A stretch of 64,000 nucleotides of DNA from Nannochloris sp. 'desiccata' (taxonomy: Eukaryota; Chlorophyta; Trebouxiophyceae; Chlorellales; Chlorellaceae): contig JAGTXX020000015.1 of the NCBI GenBank assembly GCA_019044685.2, forward strand, positions 2,089,452-2,153,451. Direction: 5' to 3'. Below are positions 23,823-34,783 of the stretch, piece by piece (positions within the stretch are counted from its first letter, which is position 1; every line of letters begins with the position of its first letter). Under the pieces are notes generated by a model. That model was not told the DNA's origin and did no database searches. It saw nothing but the letters and a program-made list of their open reading frames with translations. Made by a program: the position numbers and the translations under genes.

Positions 23823-24793
23823 TTATTCCTTTTTAGACAAAATCATTGTCATTTGTCTTCCCTGCATCTGTGGCGCTTGCTCGACAGCCACCTCTGCCTC
23901 TCCACCCAAATCTTCAAAAAATCTTGAAAACATCTCTCTACCAATATCCTTAAACTCCATTTCACGACCTTTAAACTGCACAATCAATTTCACTCTATTT
24001 CCCTTGGCCAAGAATTTCTGAGCAGCTCTCATTTTAGTCTGGTAGTCGTGGACATCAGTGGCAGGACGAAGTTTCACTTCTTTTGTTTCAATGATAGCTT
24101 CACGCTGCTTCTTTTTAGCATCTTTAGCAGCCTTTAGCAACTCATAATTGTATTTAGAGTACTCCATAAGACGGCATACAGGAGGCACTGCGTCAGGTAC
24201 AACCATGATCAAATCAACTCCAGCGTCTCTGGCCATGACAATGGCATCATCTGTGTTGAAAACACCGAGAGGTTCTTTATCTTCGCTTATAACACGCACT
24301 TCAGGAGCTCTGATATCATCGTTCATAGGTACAGTGGGTCTTGGTGCAGGCATGAAGCGGCCACGGCCACGACCACGGCCTCCACCACCACGACCGCCTC
24401 CACGGCCGCCAAAGGAGCCACTGCCTCCAGGGCGGTAGGGTCCTGGAGCCGTACGCTGGAATGCAGGGGCACCCCCACCTCCTCCTTGTTGTGCTGTGGT
24501 TGCCTGTAAGAGAGGATAATAGCGAAGAGAATATAGTTTGTTAATAAACAGAAACGGCGTGAGCAACTGGTGACAAAAGATAGAGCCTCAATGGAATAAA
24601 ACGCCAAGTTTAGGAGCTCTGCGGCAATTTCTGAACTCAATATCAATCATCACGTGTAAACAGATACACTTACCATCCGCAGCTGGCGTCCTACAGCTGT
24701 TCCTCTACTAGTGCTGCTATTGCTGCATGTGGCAGCAAAGGGCTCTGCTGTAAGCGACCTTAAGAGTCGCCCACCAAGAGTCATCAACGACAT
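23823..24793 (-). CDS. Translation initiation factor IF-3, organelle form, two exons
   Basis: Minus-strand exons are 24793-24674 and 24503-23823; 266 aa. The IF-3 N-domain begins at MNDDIRAPEVRVISEDKEPLGV and includes the signature VDLIMVVPDAVPPVCRLMEYSKYNYE. The C-domain carries KEVKLRPATDVHDYQTKMRAAQKFL and ends RQMTMILSKKE. A Gly/Arg-rich low-complexity stretch (RGGGRGGGGRGRGRGRF) separates the presequence from the IF-3 fold. Exon 1 encodes MSLMTLGGRLLRSLTAEPFAATC, which looks like a targeting peptide. It would block premature subunit joining on plastid or mitochondrial ribosomes. The Gly/Arg-rich linker is unusual for IF-3 and could bind RNA. Confidence 0.93.
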
Positions 24794-24841
24794 GAGCTTT
24801 GATCGATCTATTTTGGTTGCTGAAAGCGAAATACCTTGTTG

Positions 24842-25064
24842 TTAAGTGTAAGTTTCGTAAGAACTCAAGCTTGGGATGCCACAGTTTCGGGAGAAATCCT
24901 GCGTTGCGCACGTCTTATGATTTAATATATCCGAATTAATAAATGACATGTAATGCAAACCTGGAAAAGGTCGGGTTTTAAGGTCAGGATTGCCTGCCCA
25001 AAAAGCAAAGGCGATGTTCTTGCGCAAAGCTACTGCGCCGCCCCCGTTTAAATTTGTCGCCATC
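24842..25064 (-). CDS. Possible small spliced gene, low confidence
   Basis: An ATG at 25064 opens a frame MATNLNGGGAVALRKNIAFAF and continues to a possible GT donor near 24962; a possible CAG acceptor lies near 24905. The join would continue as GFLPKLWHPKLEFL. The candidate donor (GTTTGC) is weak and the frame runs toward the IF-3 start. It has a short small-mitochondrial-protein look but I do not recognise it. It could equally be 5' flank of the IF-3 or NOG1 gene. Confidence 0.2.
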
Positions 25065-25258
25065 AACCCTCTAGACCAAGTTTTATCAGCCTATATTGGC
25101 TGACGAGTTCTTCATATACCCGTCTCTAGCCTCCAAGTAGTGCATATTGTGATCTACAAAGCTATATTGCATCTGGGCGGCGCATTTTTCATTCAAAGTG
25201 TTTATTAAACGGAAGCAAAATCACAGACAGCTCTTGCAAATTACTTTGATATAGCAAA

Positions 25259-27466
25259 ATGCCTCTGTACAACTTTAAATCCATCCAGGTGGTGCCCACT
25301 GGGAAGGATTTTATTGACATTGTTTTGTCAAAGACACAGCGCCAAACTCCTACTGTTGTGCATAATGGCGAGTAAAATGGAAGCTGCTATTATTTGAAAG
25401 AGCTTAATGCGTCTAATTAATGTGCTAAACCATATGGGGGTGGTGCATGCACCTTCAAAGTCTCCCTCTCTGCATCTCCCAACTTAAAAATTTATATTCA
25501 CTTCCATTTCTTTCTCTCTTCTACAGGTTGGGCCATCCAGCGTATTAGACAGTTCTATATGCGCAAAGTTAAGTTCACTCAGAGCAATTGGCACGACCGT
25601 CTGGCCATTATCCTCGATGAATTCCCCAAGGTTGACGACATTCATCCCTTTTATGCCGATTTGATGAACGTTCTCTACGATAAAGATCACTACAAGCTTG
25701 CACTTGGTCAGCTTCACACTGCGCGTAACTTGATCGATCAAATCGCTCAGGATTATGTCCGTTTACTCAAGTATGGTGACTCTCTCTACCGTTGCAAGGC
25801 GCTCAAACGCGCTGCTCTTGGTCGCATGTGCACACTTATGAAACGCCAAGCTCCTTCTTTGGCATATTTGGAACAAGTCCGTCAACATTTGTCCCGTTTA
25901 CCATCTATCGACCCTAATACTCGTACCTTGCTTGTGTGCGGCTACCCCAACGTCGGTAAATCTTCATTTATGAATAAGGTCACCCGTGCTGATGTAGAAG
26001 TACAGCCGTATGCCTTCACAACAAAATCTCTGTACGTAGGTCACACCGATTATAAATACTTACGCTGGCAGGTGATTGATACCCCTGGTATTCTTGATAG
26101 ACCTTTGGAAGAGCGAAATACTATTGAAATGCAGAGTGTCACCGCTCTGGCTCATTTACGTGCTGCGGTGTTGTATGTAGTTGATGTTTCTGAAGAATGT
26201 GGATACTCTTTGAAACAACAAGCAACGTTGTTCCACTCTATTAAACCTCTATTTGCAAATAAACCTGTTTTAATTGTTTGCAATAAAACAGACGTGAGAA
26301 GTATGGATGACTTGTCTGATAAAGATAGAGCTTTGATCGACGAAATGGCCAGAGAAGCAGCGAGAGTAAGTGCTGGAGCAGGTGCTGCTGCAGCTGGTAT
26401 TGTAGATGATGATTTAAGCCAGGTTTTAATGACTATGAGTACTCTTACCGAGGAAGGAGTAAGTGCGGTAAAGACTGCTGCGTGTGATAGGTTGCTGGCA
26501 ACTCGTGTAGAAGTGAAATTGAAAGGTCGAAGAGCAACTGATGTAGTAGGACGTATTCATGTTTCTGTACCTAAACAACGCGATACAGTAGCACGCCCAC
26601 CTGTCATTCCTAAAGGTCTGGTTGAGGCCAGAGCTCGTAGAGACGCTGGTGAGCGCCGTAAAACTGAAAAGGACTTACAAGAAGAGAACGGCGGTGCTGG
26701 TGTCTATTCTCAAGATATGCGCAAGCTATGGGATTTGAAAGACCCCTCTTGGAAGTATGATATCATGCCTGAGATTATTGATGGACGTAATGTCATGGAC
26801 TTTGTCGATCCAGATATTGATGCCAAATTGGAAGCATTGGAAAGAGAAGAAGAAGCATTAGCAGCAGAAGCAGCTGCTGCAGCTGGAAATATGATGGAGG
26901 AAGAGCATTTAACTGCAGAAGAAGCGGATACGTTGGCTGCTATTCGTGGAAGAAAGGCGAAAATTGTTGCAGATCATCGTCGCAAAAAGAAAGAAGGGAC
27001 CAATTCTGCACATATGCCACGTACAGTTGCAGGAGCAGATCGCAGTCGTACTGCAGCGAGAATGGAAAAGGAACTTGGAGATATGGGTTTGGATGCCAGT
27101 GCAGCAGCTGCCAGAGTTCGCAGCCAGAGCCGTGGACGTACTTTACAAAGAAAACGTTCTCGTTCTCAAGCTGGAAAGGATGCAGATATGATGGATGCTG
27201 GAGAAGAACAACCACAAAAACGTATTCACAGCAGCAAATCTCGCTCTATGTCTCGTGGTCGTGCATTATCTTTAGCGCCTGCTGATGCCAGAAAAGGTAT
27301 TAAGGATGATGTTCAGCATAATAAAGCAATCAAGATGGCTGATAAAGCACAAGTTAAGATGGGTAGAATGGCACGTAAGGGTGAAGCAGATCGGCATATC
27401 CCTGATCTTAAACCCAAGCATTTGTTCTCTGGTAAGAGACCACGTGGTTCCACAGATAGACGATAG
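25259..27466 (+). CDS. NOG1: NOG1 nucleolar GTPase, 60S ribosome assembly factor, GC-AG intron
   Basis: Exon 1 is 25259-25367 and exon 2 is 25527-27466; 682 aa. Only a GC donor (intron starts GCGAGT at 25368) keeps frame and gives the family-conserved [23 protein letters not shown]; the obvious GT three bases later shifts frame. The GTPase core is intact: GYPNVGKSS (P-loop), DTPGI (G3), NKTD (G4), with the NOG1 N-terminal helical bundle before it. The C-terminus is basic and ends [20 protein letters not shown], as in yeast and human NOG1. NOG1 sits in nucleolar and cytoplasmic pre-60S particles. It is divergent from the IF-3 gene. Confidence 0.97.
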
Positions 27467-27685
27467 TATGTATATATTTCTTTACTTTTTATATTCCTCG
27501 CTTTCTATTTTTGTAAAAAAAGTTAGAGAAGCTCATTCTGTATGATAAGCGAAAAAAAGTTGTTCATATGTATCCACATAGAATGATTTTGAGTTTTAAT
27601 TGGAATACAATTTTAGTTTCATCAATTTACACAGTGTTTCTGTCGTCAGTAATGCGACAATACACAATACAATACAATACCACTA

Positions 27686-29077
27686 CTAAAAATCTTCTCT
27701 CCATGGAAAATACATCTCAAGTTGTCTCTTCACCATCTCATAGCAAAACCAACTGATGCTACTACCAACACTCAAAGTAGCTATCCTGGCACCTGCACCT
27801 CGTGTAAAGCCTTTCATACCCTCAGCACGCCATAATTCCCCGGCAACTTGCCATGAACTACGCCGTTTCTGTCCCCTTTCCGCAGTTGTGAGCACCTGTA
27901 GCCTTGTTTTGACGACATCTAAAGGGTGGGTAGCCACCGCCGCCAAGGCAGCACAACTTGAAGAACACAATGGAAATACCCACACAGGAAGAACTTGAGA
28001 CATTGGGAGATCTTCTACAACAGATACATTGATATTCCCTGTATCCATGTTGCTGTAACTACCACCACTACCGCTAGTACTACCGGCAGCTCCTCTCCGG
28101 TCAGCTCGTAGCTTTCCTAGCTGCCATCGATAAATCCGTCTCTTTGCTGCTTCATATGTAGAAAGATAAATTAAATTCCATGGCATCCACAACGCATTCA
28201 TAGTCCAGTAGCCTCTAAAGAATCCCTTAACACCTTGATGGGTCCATACTTCCCGTGCAGCTTGTGCTGGAGTAATACGCACCGCACCAGCACCGCCATG
28301 TGTAGCTGTGCCCATGATGCTGGCTGTTTGGACTCGCTGTTTGACTATATCTATTGGGCAAAATACTATTCCAGCGACTGTTTGAGCTATTGTTGCAGTC
28401 ATGAGGTCACTCGCAGTACCCCAATTTCGAGGGGTAATACGTTTGCCAAGTTCATAGCCTCTGTAGGAAGAAATTGGCCGGAAAAATTGATAGCAAGGTT
28501 TATATTATAAGAAGGGAAAGAGAATTGTAAATAGCAATAGCGAAAAGTAATCAAAATTAAAAGATATTAGGTTAATACGTACGTGAAATAGCACATATTG
28601 GCTGGAATGACTGTAAGTACAATGGCACCAAAGCCTCTATAAAATCCAGCAATGCCTTCGGTTTTGGCAATCTGTTGTTAGGAAGAAAGAAAACGAGATA
28701 CAAGGCTAAGAGAAGAGGAAATTCTAGATACCTTTACAATGGATAGAGCTAATACGATGCGTTGATGCGCGAATTTTGTCTCAATTAAGGAGAAATCTGG
28801 CCTAATTATAAAAGAAAGTACCTTGTAAAATGCATCAGTTGTGTTGGCATAGGTTTTTGTTCCTCCGGCTTGAACTTGTAACCGACACTTAATTGTATCA
28901 GGCGGGTCTACAGAAGTAAGAAATGCCTATTAGTATAATGTTAATAAGACCTAGCGTAGTGTTCATGCTGCTGCATACTCATAAATTTAACTCACAAGTA
29001 AAGAGCCTAGAAACGACGGCACTTGAACCGCCGGCCACCAAAGTCTGCCACAACGGCTGGTGTTCAGGTGACGACAT
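27686..29077 (-). CDS. Mitochondrial carrier (SLC25) protein, four exons
   Basis: Minus-strand exons are 29077-28996, 28907-28822, 28671-28583 and 28460-27686; all junctions GT-AG and in phase, 343 aa. Three carrier repeats are visible with Px(D/E)xx(K/R) signatures: PPDTIKCRLQ, PIDIVKQRVQ and HPLDVVKTRLQ. Repeat-typical GFYRGF and GFFRGY loops follow the first two, and GFTRGAGAR follows the third. A Ser/Gly-rich insert lies between repeats 2 and 3 (GSTSGSGGSYSN). It should be an inner-membrane transporter. The substrate cannot be assigned from the motifs I can see. Confidence 0.9.
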
Positions 29078-29459
29078 GGAGAGCTAGATGTCAATACAAA
29101 TTAAATCATCAATGTGAATGTTAAATCGCTGTATCGAGAGCTTCAGCGTTCAAGTTGCTGCGAAGTAAATCAACTGAAGTTGAGAAAGCAAATGCGCAAT
29201 GCTGCAGAAGCCACAAGTCCTTTTGCACCGTGTTCAGCAGCTTTGATCGTAACAATTCAGATTGTTTTCCTAAGTTGACTTCAACAATCAAAGAAGATTG
29301 CACTGCCACATCGTCTTGTTCGTTTGAAATTTGGCTCGAATGCATACAACAAACAGCCTCATTTTTTTCGTGGCCTGAAGACCCTGAGATTTGAATTGAA
29401 TATGCTACTCAGCTTTGAATTTTTTTGTTGCATTTTTGAATTACATGTTTCATTTAAAT
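29078..29459. other. Intergenic, nothing recognised
   Basis: About 380 bases between two minus-strand genes; AT-rich toward the right where it forms the 3' flank of the Hit1_C-like gene. Likely includes the carrier gene promoter. Confidence 0.4.
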
Positions 29460-30224
29460 TCATTCTGGAAGTTCAGGGGCTATTCTACTCAGTATTTTGT
29501 CTGTAAATTCTTTAAAATTTGGTGCTTTGAGCATAGATCTCAGTGCCGCCTCTCTATTCTGAGCGCTATCAATATCTCTAACAACGTTTTGGAGCCTTTC
29601 ATCTCTAAGAAATCTTCTTATTTCATCATCATTAGCTGCAATATACTTATTAGTGGCCATGTTAGCTTTCAAATACGATATTGTTGTAGGACACAATAAT
29701 TTTGATGCATTTATGACGGGAAGGGGGAAAATGGAATAACCTACCTAGCTGAAGTAATTGCTCTTGTGAAAGCTTGCGTGCATTCTCTTCATCAGTATCT
29801 TCGATTGGAGGTAGATTCACTGCAGTTTTCGAAATCGAAAAGGATAAGCAATTGTGAGGCCTAGACTATTTCTCTCTTTGACGGGGCGGACGACTGACTT
29901 TATTAGCAAAACTAAAATTAAGTACTTACCAACTGGTTGTATCAATGCTTTTTCAGGTGCGAATCTAACTGTAATATTTCGTATCAGAGATGTCCCAGGA
30001 TTTCTTTGTAGGGTTCTAACATGTCCTACAAATCCACCTCCTTGAATTTTCTCCGCCTCTGCCGCCGGAACAGTGCCAAGCACGAGGCCTGTGGATGTTA
30101 CAGCCTCTAGCGGACCTCCCTCTTCCTGTTTAAGTGCTATTTTATCACCTGCTTTCAATATAAAGCTGTCAATCTTATCCAACTCAGCCGATCGCTCGAG
30201 CAAAATATCAAATCGGGCTACCAT
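29460..30224 (-). CDS. Protein with Hit1_C / ZNHIT3-like C-terminal domain, three exons
   Basis: Minus-strand exons are 30224-29930, 29819-29745 and 29635-29460; 181 aa. The C-terminal ~60 residues (DEIRRFLRDERLQNVVRDIDSA, then FKEFTDKILSRIAPE) resemble the C-terminal domain of ZNHIT3/Hit1, which pairs with NUFIP/Rsa1 in box C/D snoRNP assembly. No HIT zinc finger is present. Instead the N-terminus (SFILKAGDKIALKQEEGG, STGLVLGTVPA, GFVGHVRTLQRN) looks like a small beta-barrel of unknown type. Resemblance is from memory of the family pattern, so the assignment is tentative. Confidence 0.55.
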
Positions 30225-30629
30225 TCAAATTATTGAAGTATCAATGAACAGCGTAATGCCTGTTCTTAAAACTAGAAAGAGTCGCCTATATTATAATAAA
30301 CTAGTTTTTGCACAGGTTTCGGCAGAAATAATGGGGGGGGGGTGGGGGGGGGGGGATTCAAAAAAAATCCAAACTTAGCGGCGCCGGCGCTTCGTACCTG
30401 CTCTCTTTGACTTGACCTTAGTTCTCATCAGATTAGCCTCGGAAATCATTAGTAGAGCGTAAGTTCGATATCGCTTAGATCATTAAGAAGGTTTTCTACC
30501 GAGAATTTGGCCTACATTTGCCAACTGTAACTGACATTCACCCCAACCCCGTTCGATCTCCTTGGGTTTGAGCGTTTTGTGGTCAACTATTGTTTATAAG
30601 ACTTCTATCTGCTCCTTAACAGTCCCAAA
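30225..30629. other. Divergent intergenic region with a G-run tract
   Basis: Contains a G-rich run interrupted by single T at about 30332-30355, immediately followed by an A-run. Such a tract can form a G-quadruplex. It lies between the Hit1_C-like gene and the epoxide hydrolase gene. No gene seen. Confidence 0.5.
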
Positions 30630-31812
30630 ATGTTTAATGTTAAGGGTAATATAGCATGGGCAGGTACGGCCGCCTTTGCTCTACCCATCTGGGTTGGCAC
30701 GTCGGCAACACTCGTGTGTCGCTTCCTCTATAAGTAAGAAAATTTCTCAAAATGTTATTTTTAACATTCTATAGCAAAATCTATTACTCTCTTCATATTT
30801 TCTCTCACTTCTGCGCAGCCCAGTAAAGTTCTTCCGGGTAAATGATAGGTCAAATGCCACATTCCCTGATGTTATGCCAGGTCTCAAGCACTTTTTCATT
30901 CAAGTGTCTGGCGGTGTAAAACTCCATGCTGTATCTCACGGAGCAGGCGCGGGACGTCCTTTGCTGCTATTTTTACACGGATTTCCAGAGACGTGGCACT
31001 CATGGCGTCATCAAATTGCTGCTTTCAAGGATAACCATGAAATACTAGCGCTGGATATGCGTGGCTTTGGGTTGTCAGACGCTCCCACTGGAATAAAGCA
31101 GTATTCAATGGACAGACTGTGCTCTGATGTATCTGAAGTTATTAAAGCATGTGGTCACACATCATGCATGCTGGTTGCTCATGACTGGGGGGGCGCTGTA
31201 GCTTGGTGCTTTGCTGCAAACTATCCAAAAATGGTCGAGCGACTGTCTATTCTTTGTTCTCCACACCCTGCTGCGTATCAAGACCCTAAACGCTTTAATT
31301 CCCAGCAAGTACATCGCTCGTGGTATTTTCTGATGTTTATGGCCCGTGGATTGCCTGAAATCTGGATGCGCAACAGAGATTTCCAGAAAATCGACGAGCT
31401 GATGTTGCAGGGAGCGTGGGGAGTCAAGAGAGCTGGTGCGATAACTACAGAAGATATTGAGAGAGTTAAAGCAGCTCTCGCACGTCCTGGTGGTCTGACA
31501 GGGGCTTTCAACTACTATCGTGCTTCTATTCGTGATCAGACCAGGCATCCTTCTCCAGCTGTGGCTAAAGGCGTTAAAGCGGTGCTGCAAATGCCAGTGC
31601 TGCTCATACATGCTGACAGTGATGCTGCATTCTGCACTCACATGTTTGATGAGACTACTAAAAATGTAGCGAACTTGACAATAGTTCAAATTCAAGAATG
31701 CTCGCACTGGGCTAATCAAGATAGACCTGAAGTTGTGAATGGGCACTTGAAGGTGTTCTTGAGCGTGAAGAAAGGTGACATAGGAGGTGTGCCCCAAGAC
31801 CCTCAACATTGA
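30630..31812 (+). CDS. Membrane-anchored alpha/beta-hydrolase, epoxide hydrolase type
   Basis: Exon 1 is 30630-30733 and exon 2 is 30819-31812; 365 aa. Residues about 6-30 form a hydrophobic anchor (WAGTAAFALPIWVGTSATLVC). The fold shows the oxyanion motif HGFPETW, the nucleophile elbow AHDWGGAVAW with catalytic Asp, a later acid in LLIHADSDAAF, and catalytic His in ECSHWANQ. HGxPE plus HDWGG is the epoxide hydrolase pattern (EPHX3/4-like, plant sEH-like) rather than a lipase or esterase with Ser nucleophile. It would open epoxides to diols, probably at a membrane. Dehalogenase activity cannot be excluded. Confidence 0.9.
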
Positions 31813-31889
31813 AGGTTACATTAGAAGTTTACAGCATTATTGTGTCATTACTATAATGAAAATATTCCATTTTACTATCCGAGACTACT

Positions 31890-33309
31890 TTATTTTTTCC
31901 CAAAGAACGCAGCAATACTACGCTGGCCAGCTACAGGAGCTCCCTTGGCGCTTGCCTTTTTAGAAGCCCCAGCACCAGCTCCTACAGATGGTTTCTTACC
32001 TTTCGGCGATGTCTTCAGCGTAGCAGCGGGAGCAGGAGCAGGAGCAGCGACGGCAGGAGTGGGCGAAGGTGAAGGTGCTTCATCATCAGTTTCTTCAATC
32101 ATCTCTGTAACCTCCTCACCAGAATCATTATAAAAGGTCTTCATAACACGACGAGTGCGCTTGCCAGTAGGGACATCAGTGCGCACTTTAACCATCCCAA
32201 ACATAGGAGAAGGCAGCTTTGCTTCTTTTTTTGCTGCCTCTTCTTTAGCAACAGTCGCCTCTTCGTCGTCCTGCTTTTCAGCAATCTTTCGTTTGTTGCC
32301 AGCTGTTTTCTTCTTTTCTCCAGCAGCAGCAGCAGCAGGTGCTTTCGTCTTCTTTTTTTCTATTATTTCAGTTTCTTTTGCATCTGGTATTTCCTCATCG
32401 CTATCAAAATCATCAATAGTAGCACGCTTTTTGGCATTTTTGGCAGCACCACCATTTAATTCAGCAGCAGCAGCAGAAGAAGGCAGCTCATCTTCATCAT
32501 CATCATCACTCTCGTCAACAATAAGAAGCTTCTTTGACTTTGGTTCAGCAGGTATAGCAGAAGGTGAACTGGCCTTTTTCTTCTTTTCTTCAACAGCTTT
32601 CTTTGATTTTATTGTTTCATTTGGTTTAGCGGGAGCTTTCTTTGCCGGGGATCGTGCCTTGGAGACTGGCTTGGGGGCGGTAGGAGGTGCTGGTTTAGCG
32701 GCAGCTTTAATAGGTGCTGCTGATGTTGATGCAGGTTTTTTAGGGACAGCACGAACTAAGCTGGCATCTCTCTTTGCAGCAGGGCAGCGGACGGTGCTAA
32801 GAAGGTTTGCTGAAAGGGGGTTTGGATCGGTGGTAGATGCCAACATTCTGCGGAACATCTCCTCACTCTGCACGTACTCTGTGTTTTGGAGCTTGTCAGC
32901 GTCCTTGGCTTCTGAGGGCTGCACGCTGTAGACATGAAGAGCTGTGATCACGCCTAACGCAGCCTTTGCTTCATCTAAACTGTTGCCATCTACAATTCGC
33001 ACTACATGGCGAGGCGAGGCGTCCTTTGTCCATCCACTAAGTAAGAAGCACGCTCTAACTTTCTGCAGCACGGAAAATGACTAAAAATATCGAGGATGAG
33101 ATCAACTGAGCATATAATTCCTTGCTAAATTTAAATTTCACCCCCCGTACCTGGCCTTGCTTGGACAAGAACTCAAAAAGAACCTTCTTGGAAGTGTCAT
33201 AGGGAATATCGAAGTGTCTTGCTACCCACTTGAAGGTAATTGCTTGCAGATCAGAGGCAACAAGATCAGTAAGCGCAGCAGTCACTGCAGACAGATCCGT
33301 GGCTGTCAT
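31890..33309 (-). CDS. POLD3: DNA polymerase delta subunit 3 (POLD3/Cdc27), two exons
   Basis: Minus-strand exons are 33309-33151 and 33062-31890; 443 aa. The N-terminal ~140 residues carry the POLD3 fold: ITFKWVARHFDIPYDTSKKVLFEFL, then ACFLLSGW, then VITALHVYSVQPSEAKDADKLQNTEY. The middle is Lys/Ala/Pro-rich and acidic and looks disordered. Near the end, RRVMKTFYNDSGEEVTEMIEE matches the conserved C-terminal block of animal POLD3. The last residues, QRSIAAFFGKK, form a PCNA-interacting PIP box. It links polymerase delta to PCNA during lagging-strand synthesis. Confidence 0.92.
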
Positions 33310-33631
33310 TGCTAGCTATTGTCTTTTTACAAGTAAAGAAAATCTGCGAACTCTCGAAAACGAACGCTTGCTTGTCTTTTTGAAGAACTAAAATACTGAG
33401 GAAAGCAGCAGTTAACACCGCAATTCCCTGTAAAATTCCCTGTAATTGCAAGCACTGTTGTCTTAAGAAAGAGCTATAAATTGCTAATATTTGGTTTCTC
33501 CTTAAAAGAAATTCCAAACTGTTCAGCATACTTGCTTTCGTCAAATGAAATATTTGTATTCTAACAAAAATTTCAAGTTGGCACCGTCCTTTCTCTCTGT
33601 CGCTCGCATGGTCTAGACGAAGTAGATCTAC
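33310..33631. other. Intergenic, nothing recognised
   Basis: About 320 bases upstream of POLD3 and downstream of the fibrillin gene, both on the minus strand. Only short unconvincing frames. Confidence 0.4.
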
Positions 33632-34534
33632 TCATTCTCTAACAAAGATGAATGTTCCTCCATTCCCTCCAGCTCGACCAATAAACATTTCCTCATCCAA
33701 AAACGTGATATTGTAATTCAGACCTGCTGGTATCTTACTGCTGCTACTCGTTCCAGGCACCCTTGTCGTCAACGGTAAAAATGCAGAAAATTCTGAAATA
33801 GCCATAAGAGCCTGCATTTGCCAATCTCCTCTTGGGAGCAATGGTGAAGCTAACAGATTCTGCAAGTCATCGCCGGCTAATACTTGTCCAACCCCTGCTT
33901 TCTTAAAACTAAGGGCGATACTTCGACTAGTACGCACTTCATACGCTGCTTCTACTACAAGGGTGGTTTTTGTACCTGATAAAAATGGAACTAGAGCCTC
34001 TACTTCAATGAGATTTTGCACTATACCTTCTTCTGGGGATGTGAAGCGTTGCCCTACACGGCCCACTCGCAATGGAAAACCAGGTAGCCCTGCTCCTGGT
34101 CTCACAATAGGTAGAACATCAGAGGCTGTGGTGTACACGACATTCCAGGTACCCGCCAAGAGACTCCAATCAACTTCTATCGGAGAGAAAGCTTCCAGAG
34201 CTACTTGAGCTTCTGCAACTTGACCACGCTTTAAACTACCCGCGTCGCTGCCACGCTCTGTGCCTGCAATGGCATTCAATAGGGCTTGCTTGACTTCTTG
34301 CACCTGGCGAGAAGGAAAAGGGCGGGAGCTGGTATTGGTTGTGGAAGCAGAGGAATCCATTGCTGTTGCAGCAGCAGGAGTAATCTCAAGACGGGGGTGG
34401 CTTCTAGTGCAGTGTTGTTTCTTGAACATGCTGCTTGGCCTTGCTTTCCTCGCTACTATAGGATCAGCAAGCTGCAGGCATTGTGGCATTATTGAATGGT
34501 GTTGGCTGGTAGCATTAATGTGGCACACATTCAT
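33632..34534 (-). CDS. PAP/fibrillin plastid lipid-associated protein
   Basis: Intronless, 300 aa from ATG at 34534; an in-frame ATG at 34486 (MPQCLQL) is an alternative. The PAP/fibrillin lipocalin-like domain runs from about residue 80: VKQALLNAIAGTERG, LAGTWNVVYTTASDVLPIVR, GRVGQRF, and the C-terminal LNYNITFLDEEMFIGRAGGNGGTFIFVRE, with the Asp and Arg/Gly residues typical of the family. The first ~65 residues are Ser/Thr/Ala/Arg-rich like a transit peptide. Family members sit on thylakoid membranes or plastoglobules and handle hydrophobic metabolites. Confidence 0.9.
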   Translation of the reverse strand: MNVCHINATSQHHSIMPQCLQLADPIVARKARPSSMFKKQHCTRSHPRLEITPAAATAMDSSASTTNTSSRPFPSRQVQEVKQALLNAIAGTERGSDAGSLKRGQVAEAQVALEAFSPIEVDWSLLAGTWNVVYTTASDVLPIVRPGAGLPGFPLRVGRVGQRFTSPEEGIVQNLIEVEALVPFLSGTKTTLVVEAAYEVRTSRSIALSFKKAGVGQVLAGDDLQNLLASPLLPRGDWQMQALMAISEFSAFLPLTTRVPGTSSSSKIPAGLNYNITFLDEEMFIGRAGGNGGTFIFVRE

Positions 34535-34783
34535 ATTGCTAAACTTGCAGACGAATAGGAATCGCTTGTTAACATATTAAAATGAACTTGCGTTCGCAAC
34601 TTTGGCACTTAATTCAACTTTTCGAGTTTCTGAGGACAGGAGTTTCAGGCTATTAACCACATTTTCTTGACCACCAATACATAATGCATCATATTGATTT
34701 TCTTTGCGAGTCTCTATTATACGCGTTCAAAGGTTGTGAACTCCTTAAAGTGCTGTTCTTTTGTCACAGATCGCTTACATTTG

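Noticed and set aside
32155..32931. Plus-strand Ser/Ala/Phe-rich frame of 258 codons
   Set aside because: Antisense shadow of the Lys/Ala-rich middle of POLD3.
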